A DNA stretch of 64,000 nucleotides from an uncultured Chlorobiaceae bacterium (GTDB lineage Bacteria; Bacteroidota; Chlorobiia; Chlorobiales; Chlorobiaceae). The DNA lies in the NCBI GenBank assembly GCA_903836465.1, contig CAILRB010000102.1:40410-104409 (forward strand), read 5' to 3'. The notes beneath the pieces were generated by a model. It was not told the DNA's origin, did no database searches, and was given only the letters and a program-made list of their open reading frames with translations. Shown one piece after another: positions 51,816 through 62,163 of the stretch (positions are counted from its first letter, which is position 1; each line of letters starts with the position of its first letter). The position numbers and the translations under genes were made by a program.

Positions 51816-52911
51816 ATGTTTGAACCACAAAAAGAAAGACTGCAGGAGATTCATCGTCGCCTCGAACAGTTACGGGGGTATCTTTGACGTCGATGAACGG
51901 AAAGAAAAAATTGATGACCTTGAAAAAATAACCGCTGATCCGGTGTTCTGGAACGATCAGAAAGCCGCCAACAAGGTTTTGAAAGAGTTGAACGAACATA
52001 AATCATGGACAGAAGAGTACGACAAGATCGCCTCAAAGGCGCGCTTCTGTCAGGATGAGTTTGATATTGCCATAGAACTTGAGGACGAATCCTTTGGTGA
52101 AGAACTCACCACAACGATCGCTTCAATTGAACACGATATCGTGGCAATTGAGTTCAAGAATATGCTGTCGGGAAAGGATGACGCAGGCAATGCCATGATC
52201 ACCATTCATGCCGGAGCAGGTGGAACCGAGGCACAGGACTGGGCGGAGATGCTCTACCGGATGTATATGCGATGGGCCGAACGCAAAGGGTTCAAGCTCT
52301 ATACGGACGACTATCAGGAGGGTGACGGGGCTGGCATAAAAACCGCAACGCTTGAAATTCAGGGGCCCTACGCTTACGGCTATCTCAAAGCTGAAAACGG
52401 CGTGCACCGGCTGGTTCGCGTCTCCCCTTATGACTCGAATGCCCGGCGGCACACCTCTTTCGCCAGTGTCTATACCTACCCTGAGGCACCTCCCGACGTT
52501 GAAATTGATGTCCGCAAGGAGGATCTTGAGCTTTCGACCTTCCGCAGCGGCGGCAAGGGCGGACAGAACGTCAACAAGGTGGAAACTGCGGTGCGCATCA
52601 AGCACCTTCCAACCGGCATTGTGGTCGGCTGTCAGGAGGAGCGGTCACAGTTTCAGAACCGGGAGCGCGCCATGAAAATGCTGATGGCCCAGCTCTACCA
52701 GCGGCAGCGAGACGAAGAGGATGCCAAAAAACGGGAAATCGAGGGCAAAAAGAAAAAAATCGAATGGGGAAGCCAGATTCGCAGTTACGTGCTCGACGAC
52801 CGGCGTATCAAGGATCACCGAACCAACTACGAGCGGTTCGACGTGGAAACCGTGCTTGACGGAGACCTTGACGAGTTCATGGAAAGATATCTCTCCGAAT
52901 TCGGCGACTGA
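51816..52911 (+). CDS. prfB: Peptide chain release factor 2, programmed +1 frameshift
   Basis: ATG at 51816 gives [23 protein letters not shown] then in-frame TGA at 51885; +1 shift at CTT|TGAC continues DVDERKEK...; GGQ motif [21 protein letters not shown]. Confidence 0.96.
51874..51888 (+). promoter_or_regulatory. RF2 frameshift signal (SD-like GGGGG, CTT TGA C)
   Basis: acgggggtatctttgac matches the canonical RF2 recoding site. Confidence 0.95.
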
Positions 52912-53753
52912 TGGCAAGCTCCTGCAACCACACGCTCGTCCGGTTCGGCATTATCACCGACATTCACTTTTCAACGGAGAACGAACCTGCGGCAGCAGTA
53001 AAAACTGCCGCAGACCTCGGCGCCTGCCTGGATTGCTGGCAGCGTCACGAGGTTGATTTTCTCCTGCAGCTTGGCGACCAGATTATGGGAAGCGACAGGC
53101 ACAAAGAGGAGGAGTTCCGGCAAGTCAGCTCTATGCTCAACACCTTTCCCGGCACCATCCGCCACGTTCTCGGCAATCACTGCCTTGCCCTGCCTCGACA
53201 GATGCTTATGGCCGCTCTGGGTCTGCAAACACCCTTTTACGCTTTTACCATTAGGGGGTTCCGCTTTATCGTACTTGACGGCATGGATGTTTCGGTGCTT
53301 CGCATACCTGAAACACCGGAAGACGCAGAGACTCTTGCGTTCTTTCGTGCACACCTTGAGCTGCACTACTACTGTGGTGCTGTAGGAACCCGGCAGAAAG
53401 CATGGCTTAAGCAGGAGCTTGAGAGCGCTGATCGTCTTGGGGAGAGAGTTCTTGTTGCCTGCCACTTCCCGCTGCTTTCCGAAACGACCGATCCAAAGCA
53501 TGGCCTGCTCTGGAATCACCGGGAGATTGCCGAGCTGGTTGCCTCTTCCCCGGCAGTCAAGGCTTGCCTCAGCGGCCATTACCATTACGGCGGCTATGCG
53601 CTGCATAACGGCATTCACTTTGTGGTATTGCCAGCCTTTGTGAACCGGCACGAACATCCCGACTTTACCTGCGGCATGGTGGAATTGCATGAAGAGCGGA
53701 TGGTGATACGAAATCAGCTCCATGAAACGCTCTACGACCTCACCTTTCACTGA
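52911..53753 (+). CDS. Metallophosphoesterase
   Basis: FGIITDIHFS, LQLGDQIMG, VLGNHC, CHFPLLSE, SGHYHYGGY; start overlaps prfB stop (TGATG). Confidence 0.9.
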   Translation: MASSCNHTLVRFGIITDIHFSTENEPAAAVKTAADLGACLDCWQRHEVDFLLQLGDQIMGSDRHKEEEFRQVSSMLNTFPGTIRHVLGNHCLALPRQMLMAALGLQTPFYAFTIRGFRFIVLDGMDVSVLRIPETPEDAETLAFFRAHLELHYYCGAVGTRQKAWLKQELESADRLGERVLVACHFPLLSETTDPKHGLLWNHREIAELVASSPAVKACLSGHYHYGGYALHNGIHFVVLPAFVNRHEHPDFTCGMVELHEERMVIRNQLHETLYDLTFH

Positions 53754-53764
53754 ACTCTTTGCTC

Positions 53765-54616
53765 ATGAAACTCCTGAATCTTCTTTTGCCACTGCTTCTC
53801 CTTATGATGCTGACGACCGTCGCCACCGGAACAGGCAAGGAACCAGTTGAACTAACCGTTGACCATGACCAGCAAGAGCAGGGGCAGTTTTTTACGGTCA
53901 CCTTCACCGGAACCACCTCTGAACCTGAGCTGTGGTTCATGGAGCAGCGCTACCGGATGTTCCGCCAGACCGGCACCTCTTGGAGAGCGCTTGTCCCGGT
54001 TGAAAATCTCACCCCTCCGGGCAGCTACACCCTGCTGGTGCGGGCGTGTGCGCACAAAGAGCAGATTCCGGTCACCGTAACGCCAAACAACCGCGCCATC
54101 CAGCAAATTACCCTTGATTCATCCAAAGCTGAACTCAAGGCAACAGAGGCTGAAAAATCAAGGGTAAAAGCCGCCCTGCATACCGAAAGCTCCGAAAAGC
54201 TCTTTACCGGACTCTTTCTCCGCCCGGTTCACGGTGAAACCAGCAGCCTTTTCGGCCTGAAACGCTGCTACAACGGCGGGCCAGTGGAGAGCTACCACAA
54301 AGGACTCGACATTGCAGCGCCCCAGGGAACACCGGTACAAAGCACCGCAAAAGGGATGGTGATCCTGACCGGAACCGTCGAAGAGGGGTTTCAGGTTCAT
54401 GGCAACACCGTCATCATCGACCACGGACAAGGGCTCACCTCAGTCTACCTGCACCTCTCGGCCATCACCGTTCATGAAGGTCAACTCGTCAATGCTGGAG
54501 AGGTTATCGGCAAGGTTGGACACACCGGCATTTCAACGGCACCGCATCTCCATTGGGGCACCTATCTTTATGGCACCAGTGTTGATCCTGAGCTGTTTGA
54601 AGGGAAGGCATTTTGA
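53765..54616 (+). CDS. M23 family metallopeptidase (LytM-like)
   Basis: Signal peptide; ESYHKGLDIAAPQGTPV, GLTSVYLHLS, HTGISTAPHLHWGTY. Confidence 0.93.
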   Translation: MKLLNLLLPLLLLMMLTTVATGTGKEPVELTVDHDQQEQGQFFTVTFTGTTSEPELWFMEQRYRMFRQTGTSWRALVPVENLTPPGSYTLLVRACAHKEQIPVTVTPNNRAIQQITLDSSKAELKATEAEKSRVKAALHTESSEKLFTGLFLRPVHGETSSLFGLKRCYNGGPVESYHKGLDIAAPQGTPVQSTAKGMVILTGTVEEGFQVHGNTVIIDHGQGLTSVYLHLSAITVHEGQLVNAGEVIGKVGHTGISTAPHLHWGTYLYGTSVDPELFEGKAF

Positions 54617-56586
54617 GTGGCGGGCAGCAAATCTGCATGATATCGCTCATACATCCCGGTATACGCGGCCTCGATGTCCCGGGCGTAACGTTGCGTCTCA
54701 AACAGTGGCGTCGTGAGGCGGTTCTGTTCCAGTTTCAGCTTGAGCCTGGCTAACTGCTCCGGATGTGTCGCAAGGTTAATCGCAACGGCTTCGTATTCCT
54801 CCTGAGAAGAGGTAATGAGTTCCGGTAAACGAATGGCGTTGAGCAAACTTGCTGCAACTCTGCTTGCAAAGGATTCGCCAATACAGGTCAGCACTGGCAA
54901 GCCAGCCCACAAAGCATCGCTTGCTGTTGTGTGGGCATTGTAAGGGAGCGTGTCCAGAAAGAGATCGGCAACCCTGTGCCGTGCGAGATGTTCTGCAACC
55001 GGCATCCGTTTGGCAAAAATCACTCTCTGTGCCTCAATACCGCGTTGCACCGCTTCCCTGCGCAAATTACCTGCTGCGGCGGCATTATCCTCAAGAAGCC
55101 AGAGCACGCTTCCCGTTACCTGCCTGAGAATTCGCATCCAGCCGTCAAACGTTGATGGTGTAATTTTGAAGCTATTGTTGAAACAGCAAAAAACAAACCC
55201 CGCTGCAGGCAACCCCAGCTCTTCCCGAAAAAACACCTTCTCTGCAATGACGCGCCTTGTATCGTTTACCTGATAACTATTGGGCAGATAAACAATTTTT
55301 TCTGTGTAGCACGGTCTGCTTTGTGTCGGTACAAGTGTCTCATCAGCAATGAGATAATCGACATACTCAGCCCCCATGGTTCCAGGATAGCCCAAATAGT
55401 TGACCTGAATCGGCGCTGCCCGCAAGGCAAAGATACCTGGACGGGAGTGTGTCGTCAACCCGTCTACATCAAGAGCGATATCGATTTCCAACTTTCTTGA
55501 GAGTTGAGCAACCGCATCATCTTTCATGGTTCGCACATCAAGAAACTGGTCAACGGCTGCGGCAGCTCTTTTTCGCAGCATATCAGGTGTGTCCGGTCCA
55601 AAAGAAAAGGCAATAATCTCAAACTTCGACCGATCGTGCTGTTCAAACAACTCTGCCATCAAATATGCTGTTGCATGATCTCGAAAATCCGCAGAAAAAT
55701 AGCCAATCCTGATTTTATCATGCCGGGCATACTTTTGAATGGCTGAAAGCGCGTGACTTGCCGGATATCGTTCATGCACAAAAATCTCAGCCGCCGCTTT
55801 TTGCAATGAGGGAGAATCAAGAAGGCCAAGCAGCGTCAAGGGTGCACAGATTTTTTCCCGGCGTTCAATGGTTGCTACAAGGTACTGAAGGTGAGTATCG
55901 ATACCACTCCAGTCACACATCTTCATCTTGTTATACAGCATGTTGCCAAACAAAAAATCACTCTCCGGCTTGAGAGCATAAGCCTTCTCAAAACTCGACT
56001 GCGCTTCTTCATACCGTTTCAACTCATGTAACACAAATCCTCGACTGGACCAGGCTTCAGCATAATCAGGATTCAGGGCTATAGCCTTGTCGTAACTCAA
56101 ACACGCTTCCTCGTAGCGCATCAACTCCTCCAAGGTAATCCCGCGATTATAGTAAGCGTCAGCATAATCAGGCTGGAGTACAAGCGCCTGATTATAACTT
56201 GCCAGCGCCTCGTCGTTCCGTTTCAGCTCACGTAACGCATAGCCGCGATTGGAATAAGCCACCGCATGGAGCGGGTTGATCTTGAGTACCTGATTAAATA
56301 ATTCAAGCGCTTCAACATAACGCTGTTGTTGTGCCGCAAGGGTTGCCAGAAGCTGGAGGGCATCAACATGCTGCGGCTGTACCTGTAAAATCGCTCTATA
56401 GTGCACTTCAGCTTCAGCCAAACGCCCCTGTTGATGCAGGGCAATTGCTGATTGTAACTGAACGGCTTGAGCCTGCTTTACCGTTTTGGAGACAATGGCT
56501 TCGTTTTGTAAATTCTGCTTGTCCTGATATTCGTTCATCTCTATAGTGTAGGAAACAAGTTGTTGAACTGCATCAGGCGATGACAT
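54568..56586 (-). CDS. TPR protein with SPINDLY/O-GlcNAc transferase-like (glycosyltransferase family 41) domain
   Basis: N-terminal TPRs (AYSNRGYALRELKRNDEALASYNQAL...); IRIGYFSADFRDHATAYLMAELFEQHD, VNYLGYPGTMGAEYVDYLIAD, FLDTLPYNAHTTASDALWAGLPVLTC. Confidence 0.93.
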   Translation of the reverse strand: MSSPDAVQQLVSYTIEMNEYQDKQNLQNEAIVSKTVKQAQAVQLQSAIALHQQGRLAEAEVHYRAILQVQPQHVDALQLLATLAAQQQRYVEALELFNQVLKINPLHAVAYSNRGYALRELKRNDEALASYNQALVLQPDYADAYYNRGITLEELMRYEEACLSYDKAIALNPDYAEAWSSRGFVLHELKRYEEAQSSFEKAYALKPESDFLFGNMLYNKMKMCDWSGIDTHLQYLVATIERREKICAPLTLLGLLDSPSLQKAAAEIFVHERYPASHALSAIQKYARHDKIRIGYFSADFRDHATAYLMAELFEQHDRSKFEIIAFSFGPDTPDMLRKRAAAAVDQFLDVRTMKDDAVAQLSRKLEIDIALDVDGLTTHSRPGIFALRAAPIQVNYLGYPGTMGAEYVDYLIADETLVPTQSRPCYTEKIVYLPNSYQVNDTRRVIAEKVFFREELGLPAAGFVFCCFNNSFKITPSTFDGWMRILRQVTGSVLWLLEDNAAAAGNLRREAVQRGIEAQRVIFAKRMPVAEHLARHRVADLFLDTLPYNAHTTASDALWAGLPVLTCIGESFASRVAASLLNAIRLPELITSSQEEYEAVAINLATHPEQLARLKLKLEQNRLTTPLFETQRYARDIEAAYTGMYERYHADLLPATQNAFPSNSSGSTLVP

Positions 56587-56654
56587 GTTTATGCTTCGTG
56601 TTTGCCGTATTGCGGGTTAATATGCCGTGAACTGTTCTTCTTGTTATCATAAAA

Positions 56655-57302
56655 TCAACCAGCACAAAGCTGGCGCAATCCATCCCGGAACTTGCAAAAA
56701 CTGGGAGAGACGTTCCGATCCGTATCCATAAACGGCGCAATTTTTTTTGCCCATTCATGCTTTACCTGCCCCGGTAAAGGCCAGCCAGCTTTCTTGATGG
56801 CTGATGAACCGCCTGTATGCACAGCATCAGCGAGCAGTTCCCATGTTTCACAGACACTATCCTGAACATAATTTTTCATCACATCCAGCCTGGCTCGGGG
56901 ATAAGCGGCTAACAATGCCTCCTGATCGCCGAAATACCATGCCTCGATCTCCTCAATAGCAAGTCTGAAGATGGTTTTCGGCACTGGTTTACAGCCATCC
57001 GCAAGGACCTTCAGCTCAGAAAGGAATGCTCTGCAGTCACGTTTATCCGTATCAAGTACGATGACAACAGCATCAATTCCAGGTGTTTTGCAATACCCGC
57101 GCAACAGCTTGGGCAACTGATCCAGCAGAATCCGTTTGACTGGATCAGCCTTTTTTCCAATGTCGTTAGGGATTTTACCGATACCTTTGTAGGCGTGTAC
57201 GCGCCAGGTATTCGGTTCACCTTGTGGCCCCAACAATTGTGGCAACAACACCTCAAGAAGCGTCGCGCCAGAGCTATCCTCAACCAATATTTCAATGTGC
57301 AT
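56655..57302 (-). CDS. DUF4276-type TOPRIM-like protein
   Basis: 215 aa; IEILVEDSSGATLLEVLLP (catalytic E) and VIVLDTDKRD (DxD); FRLAIEEIEAWYFGDQEAL; 2 bp downstream of an AAA ATPase. Confidence 0.78.
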   Translation of the reverse strand: MHIEILVEDSSGATLLEVLLPQLLGPQGEPNTWRVHAYKGIGKIPNDIGKKADPVKRILLDQLPKLLRGYCKTPGIDAVVIVLDTDKRDCRAFLSELKVLADGCKPVPKTIFRLAIEEIEAWYFGDQEALLAAYPRARLDVMKNYVQDSVCETWELLADAVHTGGSSAIKKAGWPLPGQVKHEWAKKIAPFMDTDRNVSPSFCKFRDGLRQLCAG

Positions 57303-57304
57303 TG

Positions 57305-58534
57305 TTACCTCGCCTCAAAATAGTCGCTGTACCAGAGACCGCCCAAAGGCAGCCCTTCATCCACGAGGTTTTTAACGACTTCCAACTCAGAAACCCGTCG
57401 TATAACCGAATAGCCATCGTCTCCTTTGTCCAGCAGCCACACCTCCTCAGGTGCCAGCGCATCCACAAAATATGGCTGGTGGGTGGTCACGAAAATCTGG
57501 GGCGAGTTCTTCTTGCCTGTAGCACGCAAACGAAACTCCTGAGCCAATGCCTCCAGCAACTTGTGATAAAGCCCATTCTCTGGTTCTTCAATGCAGATAA
57601 ACGGTGGCGGCTCCGGGTCTTCCAATAACAGGAGATAGGCAAAAACTTTCAGCGTACCATCTGACATCTGCTGTGCGAAAAACGGGTCTCCAAAAGCGCC
57701 GTCATTGAAACGCAACAGCACTCGCTTGTCTTCGGTCTCCAGCGTGTCAATCCCGTCAATCCCGGGAATCTTGGCAGCTATCCGCTGGAGAATGCTCTTG
57801 AAACGCGCCTTGTGCTCACGCTCCATGAACTGCACAACATTACCGATATTGTCGCCATGAATATTCAAATGCCTCTGTGGCCCGGCACTTGGCAAACTGC
57901 GCGCCGCATCCGGATAAAAATAGGACAAGTACCAGCCTTTCAGAAAATCGCGAAACCGCTTGATCCGGGGATGCTCCTTGAGTGTCCCGAGTGTGGCAAT
58001 ACCAAGTTGCCGGATATCGGTCAGTTCTACCGGTGTCTGGGCACGATCTTCCTCTCCTTCAACCTCAACCGCCTCTTCACCAGCCCAAACAGTACCCTTG
58101 CCATGACTCAATCGCAGGAATGGATAGGGCCGACCATGCTTCTGACCCTTGCGCCGCTGCTTCAGTACCTCCGACTCAACAAACGGGCGACCCGACTCAT
58201 CCAGCGAAATCGCCAGCTCATAGGTGATCGGTCGCTCTTTGGGCGATTCACGGTAGTAAATTTCAAACCGGATGGCATCATCCTGACCCATTGAGCGCAG
58301 ACGATCGAAGCCTCCACGCTGCTTCATATCACAGGCCGTTTCCACATCAGCAGACAAACAATCTGCAACAAATCCAAAGGCATCGAACAGAGTACTTTTG
58401 CCCACACCATTCTTGCCAATCACCACCGTGAAGGGTGTCAATGGCTCTCCAGCCTGCTGATTGGACAGTTTCCCCAATGTCACGTCAAGCAGTGCACGAT
58501 AATTCTTTACCCGAAATCCTTCAATAACTGCCAT
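57305..58534 (-). CDS. AAA family ATPase (AAA_15/AAA_21, OLD-like ATPase)
   Basis: FTVVIGKNGVGKSTLFDAFGFV Walker A; QQMSDGTLKVFAYLLLLEDPEPPPFICIEEPENGLYH signature/Walker B; IFVTTHQPYFVDAL. Confidence 0.9.
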   Translation of the reverse strand: MAVIEGFRVKNYRALLDVTLGKLSNQQAGEPLTPFTVVIGKNGVGKSTLFDAFGFVADCLSADVETACDMKQRGGFDRLRSMGQDDAIRFEIYYRESPKERPITYELAISLDESGRPFVESEVLKQRRKGQKHGRPYPFLRLSHGKGTVWAGEEAVEVEGEEDRAQTPVELTDIRQLGIATLGTLKEHPRIKRFRDFLKGWYLSYFYPDAARSLPSAGPQRHLNIHGDNIGNVVQFMEREHKARFKSILQRIAAKIPGIDGIDTLETEDKRVLLRFNDGAFGDPFFAQQMSDGTLKVFAYLLLLEDPEPPPFICIEEPENGLYHKLLEALAQEFRLRATGKKNSPQIFVTTHQPYFVDALAPEEVWLLDKGDDGYSVIRRVSELEVVKNLVDEGLPLGGLWYSDYFEAR

Positions 58535-58701
58535 TTATTTTTCTCCGTTCTCCTTGGTGCAGGCTCAACCTCCAAGATTGAAAATATATTTTTCCGCAAT
58601 CAGGTATTCTAATGGATAAGTGTATAGCCTAATATTTTTTGGGTACTCTTGCGAACGCCATTCACGGCAATTTATCATTTAATTTATTTCTTCTATTTCG
58701 G

Positions 58702-61700
58702 TTAGCCTACAAGCTCAGCCGCAATCATCTCCGCCTGTTTCAGCACCGTTTCGGTAGCCAGGAGTTGCATGTCGGGCGGATAACCGAACTGGCGTAAGGT
58801 ACGTTTTACGATTACTTTCAGTTTTGCTTTGACGCTCTCCTTGATGGTCCAGTCTATCGAAGCGTTTTCGCGCACGCGCTGGGTAAGGACGACGGCCAGT
58901 TCTCGCAGTTTGTCCTGCTGCATGAGTTCGCGGGCACTGTCATTGCTGGCAACAGCGGTGTAAAAGGCATATTCGAAGTCGCTGAGGCCCAGATGTTCGG
59001 CCTCCTTGTCTGAAGCAATAATCTCTTTGCTGATTTTGATCAGCTCGTCCATGACTTCGGCAGCGGAGAGAATTTTGTTCTGGTATTTCTTGATGGCTTT
59101 TTCGAGCATCTCCAGCAAGCTCTTGCTCTGGACAAGGTTCTTTTTGGCGCGTACTTTGAGTTCGTCATTGAGCAGTTTTTTCAGTACCTCAAGAGCTATG
59201 TTCTTGTGCTTGTGCCCTTTCAGTTCAGCCAAAAACTCTTCGGAGAGAATGGAGATATCCGGTTTTTTGATTCCGGCTGCATCAAAAACATCAATCACCT
59301 TTTCGGAGACCAGCGCCTTGTCGATCACCTGGCGAATGGTGGTTTCGATATCTTCGTTGCTGTAGCCGTTACCGGTGCCATCAAATTTGGCGAGACGTGC
59401 CTTGACTGCCTGAAAAAAGCCGACCTCGTCTTTAACACCCATTGCCTGCTCATGCGGAATTGCTATGGCGAAGCTCTGTGAGAGAAGAGTTACTTCTTTG
59501 CTATAACGCTTCCGGCCATCATCAAGGCCAAGAATATGCTCCTCGGCAGCAAGGATCAGCGAGAGCTTTTTTGCGGTATCGGCATCGAAATACTCTTCGT
59601 ACGCAAAGCCATGGTACATCGCCGATACCACTTCAATCTTTTCAAGCATCAACATCACAGCCTGTTCCTGCAACAGTGTGGGATCGCCTTTGCCTCCTGA
59701 ATCTGAATAGAAAGAGAGCGCCTCTTTCAGATCAGCAGCAATCCCCAGATAGTCCACCACCAGACCACCGGGCTTGTCTCTGTAGACCCGGTTCACGCGA
59801 GCAATTGCCTGCATCAGGTTGTGCCCTTTCATCGGTTTGTCGATGTAGATGGTATGCAATGAAGGGGCATCAAAACCGGTGAGCCACATATCACAGACGA
59901 TCACCAGTTTCAGCGAATCGTCATCATCTTTCATACGTTCGGCCAGCAGTTTTCGCTGTTCTCTGGTGGTATTATGTCTGGACAATAAGGGGCCATCACT
60001 CGAAGCGGAGGTCATCACCACTTTGATGGCACCCTTGTTTATCTCGCCGGAATGCCATTCAGGGCGAAGATTGATGATTTCCGCATACAACTCGGCGGCA
60101 ATGCGGCGTGACATGCAGACAATCATCCCCTTGCCGGCAAACACCTCCTGCCGGACTTCAAAGTGAGTGACAATATCCTTCGCAACATTCCGGGTGCGGT
60201 TGGCACTGCCAATCAGCGCCTCCATTCTGGTCCATCTGGCCTTGCTTTTTTGCGTGTCGCTCAGTTGCTTCTGGTCAAGCTCTTCATCAAGCTCGGCAAT
60301 AAGTCTTCTGCCTTCATCTCCGAGTTCAACCTTGGCCAACCGGCTTTCGTAGAAAATCCGCACGGTGGCGCCATCTTCAACTGCCTGTGCTATGTCATAG
60401 ATATCGACATAGTTGCCGAAAACCGCTGGAGTATTCACGTCGGTTTTTTCAATCGGTGTGCCGGTAAAGCCGAGATAGGTGGCATTCGGCAGAGCATCAC
60501 GCAGATACTTGGCAAAACCGTAGACAACCTTTTTGCCAATCACAACACCATCACCATCTTTCTCATCAATGGTTTTGGCGCTGAATCCATACTGGGTACG
60601 GTGGGCTTCGTCAGCAATAACCACAATATTTCGGCGAGGTGATAACTGCTCGTAGAGATTTCCTTCGGAGGGCTGAAACTTCTGAATGGTTGAAAAGATC
60701 ACGCCTCCAGAAGCGACTTTCAACAGCTCTTTCAACTGCTCCCTGTCCTCTGCCTGCACCGGTTCCTGCCGCAACAACTGTTTTGATGCCGCAAAGGTAT
60801 CGAACAACTGATCGTCGAGATCGTTGCGGTCGGTTATGACCAGAATGGTAGGGTTATCGAGTACCAGTACAATCTTGCCGGTATAAAAAACCATTGAGAG
60901 CGATTTGCCCGACCCCTGGGTATGCCAAACCACTCCCGCCTTCATGTCGCCCCTTGGCTGGCCTGCTACACCAAGAAGGCCATAACTCAATGGATTTTCA
61001 CGAGCCTGCAGGTGAGCATCCAGGTCGACCGCCCGCAGGGTTGAGGCTACAGCGGCATTGACGGCATAGTACTGGTGATAGGCAGCCAGTTTTTTCACCG
61101 ACATGATGGTGACGATACCGGTAAGGGGATCTTCCTTTTTACTTTTCTCAAAAACAATGAAGTGACGGAGAAGATCGAGAAGCGTTGCCTTGTTCAACAT
61201 GCCCGTAATCAGCGTTTCAAGCTGACTGACCAGATGTGAGGCTTCAGCTTTGCCATCAGCGCTTTTCCATGCCATGAAACGGGAGAAGCCCGCAGAAAGA
61301 GAGCCTGCCCTTGCCTCAAGCCCGTCGGAGATGACGACAATGGCGTTCGAAGTGAAGAGTGCTGGAATGGCCTGCTTGTAGGTTTCTATCTGCCGGAACG
61401 CTGACTTGATGGTTGCATTTTCATCGGCAGCGTTTTTCAGCTCGAGCACCACCAGCGGAATGCCGTTGACAAAGAGCACGATGTCAGGGCGCTTTGTCTG
61501 GTGGTTCTCTATGACGGTAAACTGATTTGCCACAACAAACTCATTATTTGCGGGAGTGTCAAAATCAATGAGCTTCACCAGATCACCGCGCTCGTTGCCG
61601 TTCTGCTGGTAGCTCACGCCCACACCTTCCGTTATCAGGCGATGAAAGGCTTCATTGTTGGCCAGAAGGTCAGGCGAATGGATGCGCTGTACCTCTTTCA

Positions 61701-61935
61701 GTGCAGCCTGAAGCACCGTTGGCGAATGCCTGGGGTTAATGCGGCGAAGCGCCGCTTCAAGCCGACCTGTCAGCAACACCGCATCGTAATGAGAGCGCTC
61801 AGGGTTGATCCCGTCAGGAGCAATGTCCGGCCCGTAGAGAGAGCTGTATCCCTGCCGCTCAAACAGATGAATGGCAAACTCTTCTATGGCTGATTCAGTC
61901 AGCTTTTGTGTCATGCTTTTGTCCTGAAGGGTCAA
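58702..61935 (-). CDS. hsdR: Type I restriction endonuclease subunit R
   Basis: PDIVLFVNGIPLVVLELKNA nuclease motif, VVWHTQGSGKSLSMVFY Walker A, DEAHRTQYG, GFTGTPI. Confidence 0.96.
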   Translation of the reverse strand: MTLQDKSMTQKLTESAIEEFAIHLFERQGYSSLYGPDIAPDGINPERSHYDAVLLTGRLEAALRRINPRHSPTVLQAALKEVQRIHSPDLLANNEAFHRLITEGVGVSYQQNGNERGDLVKLIDFDTPANNEFVVANQFTVIENHQTKRPDIVLFVNGIPLVVLELKNAADENATIKSAFRQIETYKQAIPALFTSNAIVVISDGLEARAGSLSAGFSRFMAWKSADGKAEASHLVSQLETLITGMLNKATLLDLLRHFIVFEKSKKEDPLTGIVTIMSVKKLAAYHQYYAVNAAVASTLRAVDLDAHLQARENPLSYGLLGVAGQPRGDMKAGVVWHTQGSGKSLSMVFYTGKIVLVLDNPTILVITDRNDLDDQLFDTFAASKQLLRQEPVQAEDREQLKELLKVASGGVIFSTIQKFQPSEGNLYEQLSPRRNIVVIADEAHRTQYGFSAKTIDEKDGDGVVIGKKVVYGFAKYLRDALPNATYLGFTGTPIEKTDVNTPAVFGNYVDIYDIAQAVEDGATVRIFYESRLAKVELGDEGRRLIAELDEELDQKQLSDTQKSKARWTRMEALIGSANRTRNVAKDIVTHFEVRQEVFAGKGMIVCMSRRIAAELYAEIINLRPEWHSGEINKGAIKVVMTSASSDGPLLSRHNTTREQRKLLAERMKDDDDSLKLVIVCDMWLTGFDAPSLHTIYIDKPMKGHNLMQAIARVNRVYRDKPGGLVVDYLGIAADLKEALSFYSDSGGKGDPTLLQEQAVMLMLEKIEVVSAMYHGFAYEEYFDADTAKKLSLILAAEEHILGLDDGRKRYSKEVTLLSQSFAIAIPHEQAMGVKDEVGFFQAVKARLAKFDGTGNGYSNEDIETTIRQVIDKALVSEKVIDVFDAAGIKKPDISILSEEFLAELKGHKHKNIALEVLKKLLNDELKVRAKKNLVQSKSLLEMLEKAIKKYQNKILSAAEVMDELIKISKEIIASDKEAEHLGLSDFEYAFYTAVASNDSARELMQQDKLRELAVVLTQRVRENASIDWTIKESVKAKLKVIVKRTLRQFGYPPDMQLLATETVLKQAEMIAAELVG

Positions 61936-62038
61936 TCACGTTCATTCATCCTGAACCGGTTTCAAAGCTCTTTACTGATCTCTTATTGTCTTTTTTTAAG
62001 AGATTATAACCTTTTTTATTTTATGCATTTATTCAAAT

Positions 62039-62104
62039 CCTTCTCTTAAATCTTCTCTTAATCTTTCACTTAAATTTGTCTCTTCACTGACATTTAAGAG
62101 AAGG
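62039..62104. repeat. CCTTCTCTTAAAT inverted repeat cluster
   Basis: ccttctcttaaat at 62039-62051 and perfect inverted copy atttaagagaagg at 62092-62104, with a further tcttctctta copy from 62051. Confidence 0.7.
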
Positions 62105-62163
62105 GTTACAACGATATCGCCCACCAACGGGTCTGGGGCAAGATGTCAGTAAACATAAACAGC

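Noticed and set aside
51820-51880. prfB start at TTG 51820 as given in the ORF track
   Set aside because: Wrong frame; the true N-terminus starts at ATG 51816 and joins by +1 frameshift at 51885.
52971-53750. 259-aa ORF on - strand opposite the metallophosphoesterase
   Set aside because: Complement of a gene with clear motifs; no motifs of its own.
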